NCBI GenBank assembly: GCA_038229135.1
Contig: JBBROS010000002.1
Span: 62,001-126,000 of the forward strand
Source: JBBROS01 sp038229135
GTDB taxonomy: Bacteria; Pseudomonadota; Alphaproteobacteria; Acetobacterales; Acetobacteraceae
Length of the DNA: 64,000 nucleotides
Reading direction: 5' to 3'
The notes below the pieces were generated by a model that saw only the letters and a list, made by a program, of their open reading frames with translations, made no database searches and was not told the origin of the DNA. Position numbers and translations under genes: made by a program. Below are positions 43,727 to 51,047 of this stretch, in pieces (the stretch's first letter is position 1; every line of letters starts with the position of its first letter).

Positions 43727-44272
43727 TCACGAGGGCCCGCGCAGCAGCGCGCGCTTCAGCCCTTCGGTGGGGGGCTTGGGTCCGATGAACGTGGCGAGCA
43801 GGAGCGGCGCGAAGGCCGCGCCGTAGGAGCCGGCCGGGGCGCCGTCGAGCAGGACCAACACGCCTTCGGGCCCGAAGACGTAGGTGGTCGCCTCGCCGAC
43901 GCGGGAAGGGCGCACCACGGCCAGAAAGGCCGCCACGTCGTCCGGCAGGCGGCAGGGTGCCGGGCAGTTGGCCGCGAAGGCCTCCCGCCAGGCATCGCCG
44001 ATGTCTCCGGCGCCCACCTCCCGAAGTGCCCTTACCTCGACGAGCTTGCGCTGCCGGGAGCGGACGATGCTGTCCGCCGAGCCGCCGGGCTGCTCCAGAT
44101 AGAGGGCGGCCGCATACACATCCACGCGAAACATTGTCACGGTCCGCACGCCGGCCCCGTTCAGGCGCAGCGTCGCGCCGAGGGCCGACCGCGTTTCGGG
44201 GAAGATCTCCGCCGCCCGGGCCGGCGCTGCAATCGCCAGGAGCAGCAGGGTCAGCGCCGCGACGCGAGCAAT
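43727..44272 (-). CDS. Chalcone isomerase-like exported protein
   Basis: About 175-181 residues. A hydrophobic leader (ARVAALTLLLLAIAAPARA) precedes the chalcone-isomerase-like fold: LRLNGAGVRTVTMFRVDVYAAALYL and FAANCPAPCRLPDDVAAFLAVV. In bacteria this fold is mostly non-enzymatic, possibly lipid- or ligand-binding. The frame has no ATG/GTG/TTG at the right place. Candidates are ATT 44272, which preserves the basic leader, or CTG 44254, whose CTGA overlaps the upstream stop. It sits between the MauE-like and first DUF547 genes. Confidence 0.72.
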   Translation of the reverse strand: MARVAALTLLLLAIAAPARAAEIFPETRSALGATLRLNGAGVRTVTMFRVDVYAAALYLEQPGGSADSIVRSRQRKLVEVRALREVGAGDIGDAWREAFAANCPAPCRLPDDVAAFLAVVRPSRVGEATTYVFGPEGVLVLLDGAPAGSYGAAFAPLLLATFIGPKPPTEGLKRALLRGPS

Positions 44273-44640
44273 GACAGTGCGACCAGCGCCGCATCCTCGG
44301 CGAGCGTGACCGGCGTGAGCGGCCGGGCCAGGAACACGCCGAAGCAGCCACAATTCGGGATGTCCAGCCCGCGGGCCAGGGCCAGGCCCGACCATGCGGC
44401 GTAGCACGCGTGCAGCGCGGCCGAGGCAAGACCGGCCCGGCGCCGCGATACCGCACTCGCCAGCCAGGCAGACAGGCCCAGCTCGACCACAATCAGCGCG
44501 AGCGCCGCCGGCAGCGCCAGCCTGGCCGGCAGCGCATCGTATTGCGCGACGATCGAAGCGAAGCCCCGCACGTCCAGCGCCTTGCCGAGCCCGGTCGCCA
44601 GCAGGATCGACGCCAACACCCAGGCGGCAGCGCGCGTCAT
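44251..44640 (-). CDS. MauE-like/DoxX-type membrane protein
   Basis: The protein has 129 residues and four helices: AAWVLASILLATGLGKAL, ALPAALALIVVELGLSAWLA, AALHACYAAWSGLALARG and PLTPVTLAEDAALVALSLLA. The loop DIPNCGCFGVFL carries the Cys pair typical of MauE, a membrane component thought to pass electrons or disulfides during maturation of periplasmic proteins. The start ATG 44640 overlaps the second DUF547 stop (ATGA). It lies between two exported proteins, in keeping with a periplasmic redox role. Confidence 0.82.
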   Translation of the reverse strand: MTRAAAWVLASILLATGLGKALDVRGFASIVAQYDALPARLALPAALALIVVELGLSAWLASAVSRRRAGLASAALHACYAAWSGLALARGLDIPNCGCFGVFLARPLTPVTLAEDAALVALSLLASRR

Positions 44641-45389
44641 GGCTGGGCATTCACGGTCCAGTCGTAGGGGATGAACTCGACCTCGTGGTCCAGCGGGACC
44701 GGATCGGCCCGGTATCGGTTCGCGTAGGCGACCAGCGACGGCGCCTTGCGCAGGAAGTCCTCGGGGTAGAAGTCCAGGATCGACGACATGCGGACGACGC
44801 GGCGGGCCGGATCGACCTGCAGGTTGCGCGGCTCGGCAAAGAACAGCCGCGCCGCCGCGTCCAGCTCCGCGTCCAGCCCGGCCGCGGTGAACGGCGTCCG
44901 CGGCAGGCGCGGGCACGACACGGCCATGCAGTTCAGCGCGAAGTGCACCCGCTCCTCGTTCAAGGGCCGGATCACGTCGTTCTCGTAGTCGTAGAGGGAG
45001 ATGGCGCGTCCGCCGACGACCACCCGCGTCAGCTTGAAGAAGTCGACCCGGTCCAGCAGCGACAGCCGGCGTGGGATGCCGCTGCGGACCACGTTGTACA
45101 TGGCCAGCGCGTTGTAGGCGTTGATGTGAAAACCCAGGCGCTCCGGCAGCGGCATCGCCTCGGGCGCCGCGGCGGCCACGGCGGCGACCGCGGTCTCGAG
45201 CGTGCCGGGCTGTGCGGCGAGCCGGCGGAAATCTACTCTGCCCTGCCCGTCCACCGCCGTCTGCAGCACGGAGGGCCAGGCAAGGGCCTCGTCGGACGGC
45301 AGCGACGTCCCGGGCGGAATGGCCCGCAAGGTGGAGCAGGCGGCCAGCAGGCCCGCCGGCCCCGCGGCGATCAGGGCGCGGCGGTTCAT
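44637..45389 (-). CDS. DUF547 family lipoprotein
   Basis: The protein has 250 residues. The leader MNRRALIAAGPAGLLAAC ends in a lipobox, so the mature protein should be membrane-anchored at Cys18. The DUF547 core shows FHINAYNALAMYNVV near residue 95 and VHFALNCMAVSCPRL near 155. It is a diverged paralogue of 42909-43715. It overlaps the radical SAM stop (ATGA) upstream and the MauE-like start downstream, so translation is coupled. Confidence 0.88.
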   Translation of the reverse strand: MNRRALIAAGPAGLLAACSTLRAIPPGTSLPSDEALAWPSVLQTAVDGQGRVDFRRLAAQPGTLETAVAAVAAAAPEAMPLPERLGFHINAYNALAMYNVVRSGIPRRLSLLDRVDFFKLTRVVVGGRAISLYDYENDVIRPLNEERVHFALNCMAVSCPRLPRTPFTAAGLDAELDAAARLFFAEPRNLQVDPARRVVRMSSILDFYPEDFLRKAPSLVAYANRYRADPVPLDHEVEFIPYDWTVNAQP

Positions 45390-46756
45390 GGGTTGGCTTC
45401 CACCCGCGCGCGACCCTTCAGCGGCACGCGGCGCCGCCCCCCGTCGCCAGCGCCGACCAGGGGGTCCCAGTCCTTCCCGCCGACGCGAAGCTTCTGGAGG
45501 ATGAAAGCGTCGCGCTTCGCGTTGTGCAGGCACATCGACACCGGGCCGTCGGCAGTCGCGACCATGAAGGAACAGGCGTCGATCCGCTCGTGCTCGAGCT
45601 GGTGCGCGCCCATGAAGTTATGGATGAAGAAGCTGAGCTTGTTCGCCCGCCCGCCCGAGGCCGCGAGGTCGGCCTTCATCGCCCAGAGCTTGCGCCCGAC
45701 CCAGCCGCTGCTTCGGAGCGCTTCGACGGGGTTGGCGAGGATCCAGTCCGTGAAGGTGCGCACGGCTTCGCGCTTGCTCGTGCGGTCGAAGGTCAGGTGC
45801 CTGGTCGCCTCGAACAGCCGGACGATGAACGCCCGGTCGTCGAACAGGTCGTGCACCCGGCCATTGACGACGAGCGTCATCGCATAACGGTTGCAGGCGG
45901 GATGGCCGATCCCCGGCACGTCGAAGGCGATCGGGGTGCCGGCGCCGAGCTCGATCTGCCGAGCGACCGTGTGCTGGCTTATGACGTCCGGCCGCGCCCG
46001 ATCGACGCCGCGGCCGGTATCGGCCTGGAGCTGGAACGAGGCGAGGCGCACGACGTCGCTGTGTCGGACGAAGAACCGCACGAGGTCCGGGACCTCGTGG
46101 AAGTTGCCGGCGTGGACGGTCGTGTTGAAATAGACGGCCAGCGGGAGGCCGCGGGCGCGCTCGATGTATTCGGCGCGGATGGCGTCGTGGTCGGCCTCGG
46201 TCGTGAGGCCCTTGCGCTGCTGGGTGTTGTCCACGTGGAACGCCACATCGACGAGGCCGGCATCGCACAGCTCCGTCAGCAGGCTGCGGGTCGCCTTGAT
46301 GCCGTTGGTGAACAAGGCGGGGCGCATGCCGCGCTCGGCGATCCGTCGGACGATGGCGACCAGCTCCGGCCGGGCCCGCAGCGTGGGGTCGCCGCCCGTC
46401 ACCTGGATGTCGGTGCCGGGTCCGTAGTGGTCGTGGATGGCGTCGATGCGGCGGAAGACCTCTTCGAGCGGCATGTCCTGCACCGCCTCGGACATCTCGG
46501 ACAGGTAGCAGAGCGTGCAGTCGAGGTTGCAGCGCTGCGTGATCTCCAGCGCGACGCAGCCGATGGCCCAGCGACGGCCCATCAGCTGCGACGGTGTCCA
46601 TTGGCCGGCTGCCTCCATGCGGGCGCGGGCGCGGGCCAGGGGCGTCAGCCCATCCTCCGGCATGGGGCCGGGATGGGCGGCGGCGATCTCTTCGGGGGTC
46701 ATCATTGCCGGGGTTCGCTCCAGTGAACCGTTTGGATACGTCGGGTCCGGGATCAT
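45386..46756 (-). CDS. Radical SAM protein with extended C-terminal domain
   Basis: The protein has 456 residues. The cluster motif CNLDCTLCYLSEMSE is near residue 77, followed by IQVTGGDPTLRARPEL and TNGIKATRSLL. The long C-terminal part has scattered Cys (GHPACNRYAM, IDACSFMV, VSMCLHNAK) that could bind extra clusters. It resembles uncharacterised radical SAM proteins whose operons also encode DUF547 and VTT proteins. ATG 46756 begins 7 bp after the VTT stop; an internal ATG pair at 46702-46705 is the alternative start. The substrate is unknown. Confidence 0.85.
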   Translation of the reverse strand: MIPDPTYPNGSLERTPAMMTPEEIAAAHPGPMPEDGLTPLARARARMEAAGQWTPSQLMGRRWAIGCVALEITQRCNLDCTLCYLSEMSEAVQDMPLEEVFRRIDAIHDHYGPGTDIQVTGGDPTLRARPELVAIVRRIAERGMRPALFTNGIKATRSLLTELCDAGLVDVAFHVDNTQQRKGLTTEADHDAIRAEYIERARGLPLAVYFNTTVHAGNFHEVPDLVRFFVRHSDVVRLASFQLQADTGRGVDRARPDVISQHTVARQIELGAGTPIAFDVPGIGHPACNRYAMTLVVNGRVHDLFDDRAFIVRLFEATRHLTFDRTSKREAVRTFTDWILANPVEALRSSGWVGRKLWAMKADLAASGGRANKLSFFIHNFMGAHQLEHERIDACSFMVATADGPVSMCLHNAKRDAFILQKLRVGGKDWDPLVGAGDGGRRRVPLKGRARVEANP

Positions 46757-46763
46757 TTCGGCG

Positions 46764-47438
46764 TCAGCCGCCCACGCCCTTGATGGCCAGCACCGCCCGG
46801 GCCTTGCGGCCCACCAGCACTGCGACGAGGCCGGTCGCGACGAGGCCGGCGCCGACCAGCAACCACTTGACCGGTCCCGCGTCGCCGCCCGCCGTCCGTG
46901 CGAGCACCCCGATGTAGACGTACAGCACAGCCCCCGGCGCGATGCCGACCAAGGTGGCGGCCACGTAGGGCCAGAAGCCGATGCGGGTGACGCCGAAGAA
47001 GTAGTTCTGCAGGTTGAACGGCACGAGCGGGCTCAGGCGCAGCAGGCCGACGACGCGCCAGCCCTCCTCGGCCACCGCCCGGTCCAAGGCTGCGAGCGTC
47101 GGCCGGGTCTCGATCATGCGGCGCACCCGCGCCCTCAGGGCGTAGCGGGACACCAGGAAGGCCAGCGCTGCCCCGGTGGTCGCGCCCGCCAGCACGACCG
47201 GCACGCCCCAGAAGCCGAACGCCAGCCCGGCGCCGATCGAGAGCGGCCCGCCGGGCGCCAGCACGACGAGGACGAGGGCGTAGGCGAGCGCATACAGCGC
47301 CGGTCCCGCAGGGCCCAGCGCCGTGACCCAGGCCGTGAAGGCCGCGATCCAGGCCTGCACCGGCAGCAGCAGCCACGCGCCGACCAGGGCCGCGAGGGCT
47401 GCCGCGAGGATAAGCGCCGGCCACGGAACGCGTCTCAC
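46764..47438 (-). CDS. VTT/TVP38/TMEM64-family membrane protein (DedA-like)
   Basis: The protein has 224 residues and about six helices. The family signature is LAPGGPLSIGAGLAFGFWGV near residue 65 and LSPLVPFNLQNYFFGVTRIGFWPYVAAT near 135, with the conserved Pro/Phe/Gly pattern of the VTT fold. It starts at GTG 47438, overlapping the metallophosphoesterase stop (GTGA). These proteins move lipids or small solutes across the membrane. A MerA-like oxidoreductase of the type found fused to such domains is encoded at 41170-42582. Confidence 0.9.
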   Translation of the reverse strand: MRRVPWPALILAAALAALVGAWLLLPVQAWIAAFTAWVTALGPAGPALYALAYALVLVVLAPGGPLSIGAGLAFGFWGVPVVLAGATTGAALAFLVSRYALRARVRRMIETRPTLAALDRAVAEEGWRVVGLLRLSPLVPFNLQNYFFGVTRIGFWPYVAATLVGIAPGAVLYVYIGVLARTAGGDAGPVKWLLVGAGLVATGLVAVLVGRKARAVLAIKGVGG

Positions 47439-48253
47439 CACGTGCAGGCGCCCGGGTGCAGCGCCAGGCCGCGCCGCGCGCACTCGGCGGGCGGCAGCAC
47501 GTCGGCCGAGGGCCAGATCCCGGTCCGCAGCGCCCTCGCGTAGCCGCCGGACAGCCCGGCTGCGTCCATGGCGGCCGCCGCCGCCTCCCAATCGTAGTCG
47601 AGCGCCCGGTGCTCGACCGTCGTCTCGGTCAGGACCGAGAACCAGGCTCGGGGCGTCCCGTCATCGGCCGGCATGCCGATGGCGCCCGGGTTGTGCCAGA
47701 GCCGCCCGTCCACGATGCGCGTGAACGGCACCCCGCAATGCCCGGCCACCACGCCGTCGCACCCCGTCGCGGCAATCTCCCCGGCCAGTTCGGCATCGCT
47801 TGCGGACGGGAACAGGAAGCGGTTCACCACCGTGGCACCACCATGCACCACCGCGAGGCGGCGCGCGCCGACCTGCAGATCGATCCGCGGCGGCAGTGCG
47901 GCCATCCAGCGACGGTGCGCGGGCGCGACCTGCGCGTCGGCGTGGGCGAACCAGCCTCGGGAGAGCAGGTCGCATTCCGTCCCTGCCGCGAACCCGCAGC
48001 CGCAATCGGCGCTGCCCCCGGCCAGGCTCTCCTCGCAGTTGCCGCGCACCACGGCGATGCCGGAGGCGATCACGAGGTCGAGCGTCGCGGCCGGGTCGGC
48101 GCAGTAGGCGACGACGTCGCCGGTGCAGACGATGCGGGCGGGCGGGATACCGAGGCGAGTGGCCTCGTCGAGCAGCGCGCGGGTGGCGTGCAGGTTGGAG
48201 TAAGGGCCGCCGAACAGCAGCGCGGGCTCTGGCATCGAGATGGGGCGGATCAT
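47435..48253 (-). CDS. Calcineurin-like metallophosphoesterase family protein
   Basis: The protein has 272 residues. It begins LLFGGPYSNLHATRALLDEA, then VCTGDVVAYCADPAATLDLV, VVRGNCEESLA, AVVHGGATVVNRF, VVAGHCGVPFTR and HNPGAIGMP. This is the YfcE/ApaH-related metallophosphoesterase pattern, though the first metal motif (usually GDxH) reads GGPYSN, so metal binding may be altered. A phosphatase step on a small metabolite is plausible. ATG 48253 overlaps the stop of the truncated ATPase gene by one base. Confidence 0.8.
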   Translation of the reverse strand: MIRPISMPEPALLFGGPYSNLHATRALLDEATRLGIPPARIVCTGDVVAYCADPAATLDLVIASGIAVVRGNCEESLAGGSADCGCGFAAGTECDLLSRGWFAHADAQVAPAHRRWMAALPPRIDLQVGARRLAVVHGGATVVNRFLFPSASDAELAGEIAATGCDGVVAGHCGVPFTRIVDGRLWHNPGAIGMPADDGTPRAWFSVLTETTVEHRALDYDWEAAAAAMDAAGLSGGYARALRTGIWPSADVLPPAECARRGLALHPGACTW

Positions 48254-48495
48254 CACGGCGCCACCCGCCCGCCCACGATGCGCAGGCGCCGGTCGGCGAC
48301 GCGGGCGGCCAGGTCCGGCCGTTGCGGGCAGAGCAGCACCGCGAGCCCGTCGCGCCGTGCCAGGTCGCGCAGCAGGCCTGGCCAGGCCTCCGTATTCTCC
48401 GGATCGAGGCTCGCGACCGGCTCTTTGGCCAGCAGCACCGGCGCGCGCTGCGCCAGCGCACGCGCGGTGGCGTGCAGGGTGCGGCGGACGACCAT
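48253..48495 (-). pseudogene. Truncated PhnC-type ABC ATPase remnant
   Basis: Only 80 residues remain, matching the C-terminal third of PhnC-type ATPases: ATARALAQRAPVLLAKEPVASLDPENTEA then a LLRDLARRDGLAVLL stretch and RIVGGRVAP. Walker A, the Q-loop and most of the signature motif are missing, and the Walker B Asp is replaced (LLAKEP instead of LLADEP), so it cannot hydrolyse ATP. It keeps an apparent ribosome site (GGAGCCCTCC) before ATG 48495. It suggests that an ancestor of this operon carried its own oxyanion importer. Confidence 0.7.
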
Positions 48496-48506
48496 GGAGG
48501 GCTCCT

Positions 48507-49451
48507 TCAGCGGCTGCAGGCGGCGCCGCCCAGCACGCAGAAGCGCGCGCAGTGCGGGTGGTTGAGCGCGACTGGGCGCGCAGCCTCGGCAAGGGTCGCG
48601 CCCAGGTCGAACTCGCTCTCGTAGGGGAGCAGGGTGCAGGCTACGACCGACGCCCGGTCCGCCTCGCGCCGCCGCACGACCATGCGGGAGCTGGCGCACA
48701 TCACGCTGCCGGGCGAGCGGCCCAGGATGCCCCAGCATGCCTCGGTGATCTCCGGAACGTCCGCGGTCGCGTCCATCTCGGGGAACAGCACCAGCGCCAC
48801 CGGGTCGGCGGCATCGATCATGACTCCCAGCTCCGCGAACAGGCGGGCGAAGCCGGCGCGGACCAAGTCCTCCGGCTCGTTCGAGAACAGGCGGCCGGCG
48901 ACTTCGACCGGGAAGCCCCGCGAGGCCAGCCAGAGCAGCCCCTCGATCGCCGGGGCCCAGCTGCGTGGGCCGCGTTCGGCCTCGTGCAGGGCCGGGCCGT
49001 AGTGGTCCAGCGAGACGCGCAGCCGCAGACGATCCCCGTGCGCGGCCCGCAACGCCTCCAGCTCGCCGGCGACGCGCATCATGGGCCGCATCGCGTTGGT
49101 GAGCACCAGCGTCCGGTGCCCGCGGGCGAGCGTGTCGGCCAGGATCGGCACGAAATCGGGGTTCATGAACGGTTCGCCGCCCGTGAACCCCACGACGCCG
49201 ATGGGCAGGCGGTCGCGAGCTGCCTCGTCCAGGTAGCAGGCGACCTCTGCGGCCGTGAGGTAAAGCAGGCGATCGTTGCGCGGGCTGCTTTCGATGTAGC
49301 AGTTTCGGCAGGTCAGGTTGCAGAGCGTGCCGGTGTTGAACCATAAGGTTTCGAGCGCGCGGAGCTGCACCGCTGCCCGGCGCTCGCCCTTCGCAGTGGT
49401 CAGCGGGTCGCGGAACTTGCGCGGATCGAGGGTCGGGGGGCTTTGCAACAT
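48507..49451 (-). CDS. Radical SAM protein, first gene of the DUF547/VTT operon
   Basis: The protein has 314 residues. The cluster motif is CNLTCRNCYIESSPRNDR near residue 44, followed by YLTAAEVACYLDEA, GFTGGEPFMNPDF near 90 and TNAMRPMM near 118. A C-terminal Cys set (VMCASS, ACTLLPYE, HCARFCVLGGAACS) may hold an auxiliary cluster. ATG 49451 is 45 bp from the divergent glycosyltransferase start. It resembles uncharacterised radical SAM proteins found beside arsenosugar-type glycosyltransferases; the substrate is unknown. Confidence 0.86.
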   Translation of the reverse strand: MLQSPPTLDPRKFRDPLTTAKGERRAAVQLRALETLWFNTGTLCNLTCRNCYIESSPRNDRLLYLTAAEVACYLDEAARDRLPIGVVGFTGGEPFMNPDFVPILADTLARGHRTLVLTNAMRPMMRVAGELEALRAAHGDRLRLRVSLDHYGPALHEAERGPRSWAPAIEGLLWLASRGFPVEVAGRLFSNEPEDLVRAGFARLFAELGVMIDAADPVALVLFPEMDATADVPEITEACWGILGRSPGSVMCASSRMVVRRREADRASVVACTLLPYESEFDLGATLAEAARPVALNHPHCARFCVLGGAACSR

Positions 49452-49496
49452 GCTGGTTCCTATTCGGCACGACAAACAAGGCGTTACGTGGGTTCG

Positions 49497-50186
49497 ATGA
49501 CTGCGGCTGCCACGGGGGCAGCGGCCCGGGGACACGGCCTGACGGTCGTGATCCCGACCCTCAACGCCGCCCTGAGCCTCCCCGCGACCTTGGCAGCATT
49601 GGGGCCGGGGCACGATGTCGTGATTGCGGACAGCGGCAGCGTGGACGGCACGCGCGAGGCGGCGGCGGGGGCCCGGATCGTGGAGGGGCCGCGCGGGCGG
49701 GGGGCGACCATCGCGGCGGCGATCGCGGCCGGCACCGGAGACTGGGTGCTGATCCTGCACGCGGACACGCGGCTTGCGCCGGGCTGGCGCGAGGCCGCGC
49801 GCGCACACATGGCGGCCTCGCCGGGCTGCGCGGCTTATTTCCGCTTCCGCCTGGACAGCGCCGACAGGCGGGCGCGCCGACTGGAGCGCGCGGTCGCGTG
49901 GCGCTGCCGCGTGCTGGCGCTGCCGTACGGCGACCAGGGCCTCCTGATCTCGCGCGCGCTGCTGGACGGCGTGGGCGGGGTCCGGCCCGTGCCGCTCATG
50001 GAGGACGTGGACCTGGTGCATCGCGTCGGCCGCCGGCGGTTGGTGTCGCTGCCGGTCGATGCCATCACCTCGGCCGCACGGTGGGAGCGGGACGGATGGT
50101 ACAAGCGATCCGCCCGCAACGTGGCGCTGCTGAGCCTCTGGTATCTGGGGCTCTCGCCCGAACGCATCGCGCGCCTCTATCAGTGA
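49497..50186 (+). CDS. Family 2 glycosyltransferase, TIGR04283-like
   Basis: The protein has 229 residues of GT-A fold: LTVVIPTLNAALSLPATLAAL, HDVVIADSGSVDGTREAA, WVLILHADTRLAPGWRE near residue 83 (the DxD-type motif), LPYGDQGLLISRALLDGVGG and PLMEDVDLVHRVGRR. This short form matches the TIGR04283 group that database entries link to arsenosugar biosynthesis (recalled, not searched). It starts at ATG 49497, divergent from the radical SAM operon. It probably transfers a sugar to a small acceptor. Confidence 0.85.
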   Translation: MTAAATGAAARGHGLTVVIPTLNAALSLPATLAALGPGHDVVIADSGSVDGTREAAAGARIVEGPRGRGATIAAAIAAGTGDWVLILHADTRLAPGWREAARAHMAASPGCAAYFRFRLDSADRRARRLERAVAWRCRVLALPYGDQGLLISRALLDGVGGVRPVPLMEDVDLVHRVGRRRLVSLPVDAITSAARWERDGWYKRSARNVALLSLWYLGLSPERIARLYQ

Positions 50187-50459
50187 GCCGCGTATGCTCG
50201 CGAAATGAGCCTGGCGCGCTGCCGGCGTAACTCCCGGCCCAGGCGACCGAAGAGGAAGCAGGACCACACAGGAGTGCCTGCCGCGTTGAGACCCGAGCCG
50301 TCCACTCCCGGACCGTGTGCCGTTGTGCATGCACCGCCACGGCGGCTTGCGGGCCAGTCGTTTCGACTTGTCTGCCGGTCAGCCCTACCGTCCCCTGCCC
50401 TGCCCCCGATATGGTAGATGCACGACGGCCGTAACGGTCGAACGGCGGCAAGGAGGGGC

Positions 50460-51047
50460 ATGGAGGATCTGAGGAGCGCCTCGGCGCAGGACGCCCGCCT
50501 GTCCAGCCTGATGGCGGCAGCGCAGGATGGAGACAAGGCCGCCTATGCCGCGCTCCTGCGTGCGTGTCAGCCCGTCATCGAGCGTGTCGCGCGGGGCAAG
50601 GGCGTGCCGTTCGACCGGGTGGACGACGTGGTCCAGGAGGTGTTGCTGGCCGTGCACCGCGCGAGGCACACCTACGACCCCGCCCGGCCTTTCCTGCCAT
50701 GGCTGCGCGTGATTGCGCAGCGCCGGGCAACCGACAGCTTTCGCGCGCAAAGCCGGCAGTACGCCCGGGAGGTCAGCGAGCCCACATTCTACGAAGCCCA
50801 CCCCGACCCGGCCACACCGGCCGACCTGGTACTCGGCCAGGCCCAGCAGGCGGCGCGCCTGGCTGCGGCGGTCGAAGCGCTTCCGAACCGTCAGCGGGAG
50901 GCCATGGAGAGCCTCGGCCGACGCGATCTCACGCTCGCTCAGGCTGCGGCCCGAACCGGGCGAACGCCAGGCGCCTTGAAGGTCAGCCTTCACCGCGCCC
51001 TGAGAAGCTTGCGCGATAGCTTTACCAAGGAGGACGGCCATTCCTGA
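50460..51047 (+). CDS. ECF-type RNA polymerase sigma factor (SigF-like)
   Basis: The protein has 195 residues. Region 2 is YAALLRACQPVIERVARGKG, then VDDVVQEVLLAVHRARHTYDPARPFLPWLRVIAQRRATD; region 4 is ALPNRQREAMESL, LTLAQAAARTGRTPGALKVSLHRALRSLR. An AAGGAGGGGC ribosome site precedes ATG 50460, so the in-frame ATG at 50418 is not used. It is co-transcribed with an NrsF-type anti-sigma gene that overlaps its end. SigF/NrsF pairs respond to metal or oxidative stress in Caulobacter; the target genes here are not known. Confidence 0.92.
   Translation: MEDLRSASAQDARLSSLMAAAQDGDKAAYAALLRACQPVIERVARGKGVPFDRVDDVVQEVLLAVHRARHTYDPARPFLPWLRVIAQRRATDSFRAQSRQYAREVSEPTFYEAHPDPATPADLVLGQAQQAARLAAAVEALPNRQREAMESLGRRDLTLAQAAARTGRTPGALKVSLHRALRSLRDSFTKEDGHS

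Noticed and set aside
30109..50186. Genomic island integrated at the tRNA-Arg gene
   Set aside because: No integrase or transposase gene and no second copy of the tRNA 3' end was seen to the right. The split is explained by a group I intron, not by integration.
30568..50186. Selenocysteine (in-frame TGA) genes near selD
   Set aside because: All candidate redox sites (peroxiredoxin CPYC, SelD CGGCG, MerA-like CLNSGC) use Cys codons, and no gene appears cut short by a TGA with continuing homology.
50205..50417. Seventy-codon frame ahead of the sigma factor gene
   Set aside because: It has an Arg/Pro-rich composition typical of non-coding frames in GC-rich DNA, no ribosome site and no recognisable domain. 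The 273-bp gap 50187-50459 is better read as the sigma promoter region.
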